8,250 nucleotides of DNA from Patescibacteria group bacterium (GTDB lineage Bacteria > Patescibacteriota > Microgenomatia > Levybacterales > UBA12049), in NCBI GenBank assembly GCA_018900295.1, contig JAHIGH010000168.1:1-8250 (forward strand), written 5' to 3'. The notes below the pieces were generated by a model. The model did no database searches, was not told the DNA's origin, and worked only from the letters and a program-made list of their open reading frames with translations. Both the position numbers and the translations under genes were made by a program. Below, piece after piece: positions 5,400-8,250 of this stretch (position 1 is its first letter; every line of letters begins with the position of its first letter).

Positions 5400-5663
5400 T
5401 CACTTCTCTATCTCCTCCGATTGCTTGAATAGAATTGTCCAAACTTGAGTTACCAATCCCAAAGATATTCCTAGCTTTTCCCCCTTTTGTTCTATAACCT
5501 TCATTTTTTCCTTTTCCCTTTTATCATCACGTATAGACAATTTATCCCTTTTTTTAATCTCTCCGATTTTTCCCATACAACTGATTCTCTTCTTCAAAAG
5601 CGACAAAATTTGGTCATCAATTTGGTCTATTTTATTACGTAAAACTATTAATTTTTCACTCAT
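5400..5663 (-). CDS. Chorismate mutase, AroQ type, monofunctional
   Basis: The 87-residue all-helical protein converts chorismate to prephenate, the branch point to Phe and Tyr. The catalytic residues known from the E. coli AroQ domain (R11, R28, K39, D48, R51, E52) appear at the same spacing here: R9, R26, K37, D46, R49 and E50, in LRNKIDQIDDQI, LLKKR, IGEIKK and RDDKRE. The C-terminal helix ends FKQSEEIE, where Q81 or the neighbouring residues may fill the role of E. coli Q88. It is a free-standing protein rather than fused to TyrA or to prephenate dehydratase. It follows the dehydratase gene by 64 bp, has its own promoter candidate in that gap, and a good AAGAGGAG (5676-5669) five bases before the ATG. 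It stops at TGA. Confidence 0.9.
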   Translation of the reverse strand: MSEKLIVLRNKIDQIDDQILSLLKKRISCMGKIGEIKKRDKLSIRDDKREKEKMKVIEQKGEKLGISLGLVTQVWTILFKQSEEIEK

Positions 5664-5697
5664 ATATACTCCTCTTAAATCATTTTACAAATAGCGT

Positions 5698-5727
5698 ATA
5701 ATACCCGAGTCATTTATTTTGCCTCAA
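5698..5727 (-). promoter_or_regulatory. Possible internal promoter for chorismate mutase
   Basis: On the - strand TTGAGG (5727-5722) is 18 bp from TATTAT (5703-5698), filling the gap right after the dehydratase stop. Start would be near 5691, giving a ~27-base leader that contains the Shine-Dalgarno AAGAGGAG. Each box has mismatches, so this is a suggestion. Confidence 0.4.
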
Positions 5728-6573
5728 TCATTTTTGCAAAATCAATGACGAGCGGTATAATTTTCCTGACTTATAAATACCAATGATTTTGTATGTTAAT
5801 ACGTTTTTTTTCAAAATATCGGAAAGGAATTTTTCCTCAATTTCTTTATTCGTTTTATTTTCCAAGTCTACCCAAAATTGGTATTCCCAACTCGTCGCCG
5901 GTATTGGCCGCGAGTCTATTTTGATCAAATTGAACTCCGCGTTTGAAAATTCCATCAAAATTTTCGCTAGCGTTCCTGGCTTGTGCGGAACAGTGAACAT
6001 AATTGATGCCTTATTTCCGGAAGCTTCTGCTCGCATTGCGGATACAAAAGCAAATCTGGTTATATTAAATTTTTCGTCTCCGATATCCCCTGCCAATATT
6101 TTTAACTTTTGGTTTTCAGCAAGCTCCTCACTCCCTATCGCCGCGACTCTTTTATCATTGATCTTAAGGATTAAATCTCTTGCGCTTGCCGTACTATCAG
6201 TCTGTTGTATAACAAAATTATGCTCTGATACATACTGCCTGCATTGCAAAAAAGCTTTTTGATGTGAATAAACTTTCTTCACATCCTGAAGCGTAGCGCT
6301 TTTAAAGCCTACAAGAAACAGGCGTATTTTTAAATAAGCTTCTGATATTATCGTCAAGTCTTCCCTGAATAAATAATCCATATTTTCATGTATATTGCTT
6401 GTTATTGAATTTTCAATTGGCAATACTCCCAGAGCCGACTTATCCCTAAGAGTATTTTTTACTATATCGGAAAAACTATCACAAGCAATAATCTCATGCG
6501 TGTCAACAAATACTTTTTTAGTAATATTATGGCTATACGAACCTTTCGGCCCTAAATAATAAATTTTATTCAT
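5728..6573 (-). CDS. pheA: Prephenate dehydratase with C-terminal ACT domain
   Basis: The enzyme decarboxylates and dehydrates prephenate to phenylpyruvate, the Phe branch. The periplasmic-binding-protein-like catalytic core shows YLGPKGSYS (6-14), VLPIENS (50-56), SHQKAFLQC (103-111), DSTASA (126-131), AAIGSEELA (144-152) and NITRF (170-174), whose Thr-Arg-Phe is the hallmark catalytic motif. Residues ~188-270 are an ACT domain with PGTLAKILMEF (199-209) and DSRP (220-223); the latter stands for the usual ESRP of the phenylalanine-binding site, so feedback control by Phe is likely though the acid is changed. Length of 281 fits monofunctional enzymes. The ATG overlaps the tyrA stop as ATGA, so the two are translationally coupled; no Shine-Dalgarno sequence is needed. 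No chorismate mutase domain is fused; it is the next gene. Confidence 0.95.
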   Translation of the reverse strand: MNKIYYLGPKGSYSHNITKKVFVDTHEIIACDSFSDIVKNTLRDKSALGVLPIENSITSNIHENMDYLFREDLTIISEAYLKIRLFLVGFKSATLQDVKKVYSHQKAFLQCRQYVSEHNFVIQQTDSTASARDLILKINDKRVAAIGSEELAENQKLKILAGDIGDEKFNITRFAFVSAMRAEASGNKASIMFTVPHKPGTLAKILMEFSNAEFNLIKIDSRPIPATSWEYQFWVDLENKTNKEIEEKFLSDILKKNVLTYKIIGIYKSGKLYRSSLILQK

Positions 6574-7322
6574 AATGCTCTGATTTCAATAAGTGACTGG
6601 ATAGTATCCTCAAGTACTTTCTTTGCATATATATTATAATTGGACATGTCAATTAATAACTCATCGGAAATATTCATCAAATTAAATGACTCAAATAACG
6701 CGCTGGCGCCTGGTGTATCAATAAATGTCGGACGAATATCCTGCATTTGCGCGCTTTTTCGAATTAATTGAGAAAAAAACTGTGATCTTGCGGCCAGGAT
6801 ATCATGTTCGGAAGGACTTATTTCTGTGACTTGTAATCCTATCTCTGCAAAATATTTTTTAACCTCCATATAAATCTCTTCTTTACAACCGGCATTATAC
6901 ATCACCACTGGAAGTCCTGACACTTTCCCCTTCATATTAAATGCTGACGGCCCGAACATTGGATGTGTTGCTATTTTTTGTATAGATTTCGGCAACAATT
7001 TCTGCATAATTTGTACGGGATACGACTTTACCGAACAAACATCCATAACAATACTATTTTCCTTCAGGTAGGGAAGCATTTTCCGGATCACTTCTTCAAA
7101 TTTACTGATAGGTACGGCAGGAATTATCAAATCTGCGTTCTTAACCAATTCTTTTAACGTTTTTACGAAATTTATTCTTGCTTCTGTTTGTGCTTTTCTA
7201 AAATGAGGTGAGTAAACCGTGACCTTCAATCCTTTTAAAAGCTCATTACAAAGAAATTTTCCGAACATTCCGTAGCCTATCACACCAATTTTCTTTATTG
7301 ACAAAAGGGGAGTACCGCTCAT
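6570..7322 (-). CDS. tyrA: Prephenate/arogenate dehydrogenase (TyrA family)
   Basis: The 250-residue protein oxidatively decarboxylates prephenate (or arogenate) with NAD(P)+, the Tyr branch. The N-terminal Rossmann fold has IGVIGYGMFG (12-21, GxGxxG). The family motifs DVCSVKSYPVQIM (94-106) and ATHPMFGP (118-125) follow, with H120 the likely catalytic histidine, then SEHDILAARSQ (171-181). The DVxSVK...THPMFGP pairing resembles plant and cyanobacterial arogenate dehydrogenases more than the E. coli mutase-dehydrogenase; the substrate cannot be settled by eye. No ACT domain is present. It is the first gene of the aromatic set: its TGA overlaps the dehydratase ATG by four bases. A TTGACA/TAACAT promoter ends six bases before the ATG, and no Shine-Dalgarno sequence is seen. 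Confidence 0.9.
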   Translation of the reverse strand: MSGTPLLSIKKIGVIGYGMFGKFLCNELLKGLKVTVYSPHFRKAQTEARINFVKTLKELVKNADLIIPAVPISKFEEVIRKMLPYLKENSIVMDVCSVKSYPVQIMQKLLPKSIQKIATHPMFGPSAFNMKGKVSGLPVVMYNAGCKEEIYMEVKKYFAEIGLQVTEISPSEHDILAARSQFFSQLIRKSAQMQDIRPTFIDTPGASALFESFNLMNISDELLIDMSNYNIYAKKVLEDTIQSLIEIRAL

Positions 7323-7328
7323 TTTTGA

Positions 7329-7357
7329 ATGTTACCTGAAAGGTTTTTCGCTGTCAA
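7329..7357 (-). promoter_or_regulatory. Sigma70-type promoter of the tyrA operon, placed for leaderless mRNA
   Basis: On the - strand a perfect TTGACA (7357-7352) is exactly 17 bp from TAACAT (7334-7329). Six bases (TCAAAA) separate the -10 from the ATG at 7322, so transcription would begin at or beside the start codon. It fills the 52-bp gap after the DUF5660-like gene and makes the aromatic genes a separate transcription unit. Confidence 0.65.
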
Positions 7358-7374
7358 CTAATCCGCTTCCTTAT

Positions 7375-8034
7375 TTATCCCGTCGAGGTTGCCACAAATC
7401 TCTCATTGGCTTGACTGAAGCTGGTACCATGCTCCCTGGTTTTATCCCAATAACCCGCTTTTTTCTTACTCTTTCCTTTAACTGTTTGCAGCCATGATTT
7501 TGAATCTTCAACCTTTTGCCTTGCCTGCTTAAGCATAACAAGCATCCATTCAAAAAAATTTACGTAATATTTTCCCGGATTTGTAGGTACGTACTGAACA
7601 GCGACCAGTCCGAATTCTACTTGCAATAATTTTGTTGAAGAAGCTAATTTCCTTATTTCAGCCATTATTTGCTGAATTTGCCTGCCTTCCTGCATAACTT
7701 CACTATATGAGCCTCTTTCACCAAATCTCGCGATACTCTCATAATACTCTCTGTGATAATCCATGCCTGGTTGAATTTCTGCATTTCTTTTTTTCTTAGA
7801 AGATTTTTTTTCTGAAGAATTCTTTGTGGATTTATCCTGCTTGAACAATTCAAACACAACGCTTTCATTCACTTGTTTTTCTGAATCATTCAATCCGGGG
7901 AGTTGATCTAAAAAATCATCATTAGTTAAATTTACTTGCTTCCTTAATCCTTCAACAACTTTATCAGAAAAACCGCTTTCACCGATTTCGCATGTGTCTT
8001 CATGCCTTCTTTTATTAGACTTATAGGACTTCAT
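7375..8034 (-). CDS. DUF5660-like protein of unknown function (CPR-type)
   Basis: The 219-residue protein has two parts. Residues 1-85 are polar, charged and probably disordered, with a Lys/Ser-rich stretch (66-83). Residues ~95-219 look like a conserved helical domain: QIQQIMAEIRKLAS (119-132), a short beta-like segment VAVQYVPTNPGKYYVNFFEW (144-163), a helix MLVMLKQARQKVEDSKSWL (164-182), then GYWDKTREHGTSF and a final ERFVATSTG. The NFFEW...AR.KVE...WL...YW...HGTSF...E.VAT.TG pattern is, from memory, that of DUF5660, widespread in Patescibacteria and of unknown function. No signal peptide, membrane span or catalytic motif is seen. It starts 18 bases after the trigger-factor-like stop, so the two are probably cotranscribed; the start lacks a clear Shine-Dalgarno sequence. 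Confidence 0.7.
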   Translation of the reverse strand: MKSYKSNKRRHEDTCEIGESGFSDKVVEGLRKQVNLTNDDFLDQLPGLNDSEKQVNESVVFELFKQDKSTKNSSEKKSSKKKRNAEIQPGMDYHREYYESIARFGERGSYSEVMQEGRQIQQIMAEIRKLASSTKLLQVEFGLVAVQYVPTNPGKYYVNFFEWMLVMLKQARQKVEDSKSWLQTVKGKSKKKAGYWDKTREHGTSFSQANERFVATSTG

Positions 8035-8052
8035 GTGCTTAACGGCACTCTA

Positions 8053-8250
8053 TCATAAACCCATAAGAAAATCAAGAGTCTTTTGTTGTCGAAGGATGGC
8101 AGCGAGCATATAACGGTTATTTTCCAGACGGATTTTCTCTTTCTCATCCTTAACTTTTTGAATAGCTTCCTCTATCTCTTTCTGCTCTACAACAATTTTT
8201 TCTGTCTCTGCTATTTTCTGCAACGCAAATTCCAACCTCATATCTTCTTC
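8053..8250 (-). CDS. tig: Trigger factor-like protein, C-terminal fragment (5' end outside window)
   Basis: On the - strand the frame is open from the window edge (codons for Glu-Glu-Asp precede Met-Arg-Leu-Glu) to a TGA at 8055-8053. The visible 65 residues are helical and charged: LEFALQKIAETEKIVVEQKEIEEAI, a long Lys/Glu helix, then a closing ILRQQKTLDFLMGL. This matches the helical arm and C-terminus of trigger factor, the ribosome-bound chaperone and prolyl isomerase, where R-x-x-Q/E-K-x-x-D-F-L endings are usual in short bacterial forms. The ribosome-binding and isomerase domains lie outside the window, so another SurA/TF-type helical protein is possible. Confidence 0.6.
   Translation of the reverse strand, partial: EEDMRLEFALQKIAETEKIVVEQKEIEEAIQKVKDEKEKIRLENNRYMLAAILRQQKTLDFLMGL

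Noticed and set aside
5783..6262. 159-residue + frame antisense to the prephenate dehydratase
   Set aside because: The - strand frame has all dehydratase and ACT motifs; the antisense frame is a shadow.
1..8250. Alternative genetic code (UGA as Gly)
   Set aside because: UGA is the natural stop of the methyltransferase, chorismate mutase, dehydratase, tyrA, zinc-ribbon and trigger-factor genes.

Overview
The window (about 36-40% GC by eye) looks like a chromosomal segment of an uncultivated Patescibacteria/CPR bacterium, most likely of the Parcubacteria side. The pointers are small compact genes, two short glycine/arginine-tailed RRM proteins beside a short DEAD-box helicase, a protein that I recognise from memory as the CPR-restricted DUF5660 family, a mini zinc-ribbon protein with a Lys/Glu/Ala tail, and GC-rich palindromic repeat elements scattered in AT-rich DNA. 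UGA ends at least six genes, so the UGA=Gly code of Absconditabacteria and Gracilibacteria is excluded. The lineage call is inference from gene content; no marker gene was searched.

Layout. Bases 1-2891 are read on the + strand: the 3' end of nadA, nadC, a class I SAM methyltransferase and an RRM protein. Two nearly identical copies of a ~106-bp structured repeat follow nadA and nadC and so flank nadC as direct repeats. nadC itself carries an in-frame copy of the 'SREGGNP' palindromic element, and the methyltransferase carries a 20-bp near-palindrome in frame. A two-way terminator hairpin at about 2932-2960 separates this block from the - strand block.

Bases 2973-8250 are read entirely on the - strand. 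In transcription order they hold the end of a probable trigger-factor gene, the DUF5660-like gene, tyrA-type dehydrogenase, pheA-type prephenate dehydratase (4-base overlap with tyrA), chorismate mutase, tRNA-Val(GAC), the zinc-ribbon gene, a second RRM gene and the DEAD-box helicase.

How it works together. nadA and nadC make nicotinate mononucleotide from iminoaspartate and dihydroxyacetone phosphate through quinolinate (de novo NAD). The three aromatic enzymes take chorismate to prephenate, and then to phenylpyruvate (Phe branch) and hydroxyphenylpyruvate (Tyr branch); no aminotransferase is in the window. The RRM/helicase group is an RNA-remodelling set of cold-shock character. Three genes (methyltransferase, zinc ribbon, tyrA) have a sigma70-like -10 box only 5-6 bases before the start codon and no Shine-Dalgarno sequence, suggesting leaderless mRNAs. 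The RRM genes and the helicase instead have strong Shine-Dalgarno sites, and the RRM genes appear to have long leaders. I see no CRISPR array, transposase, phage gene or new defence system.
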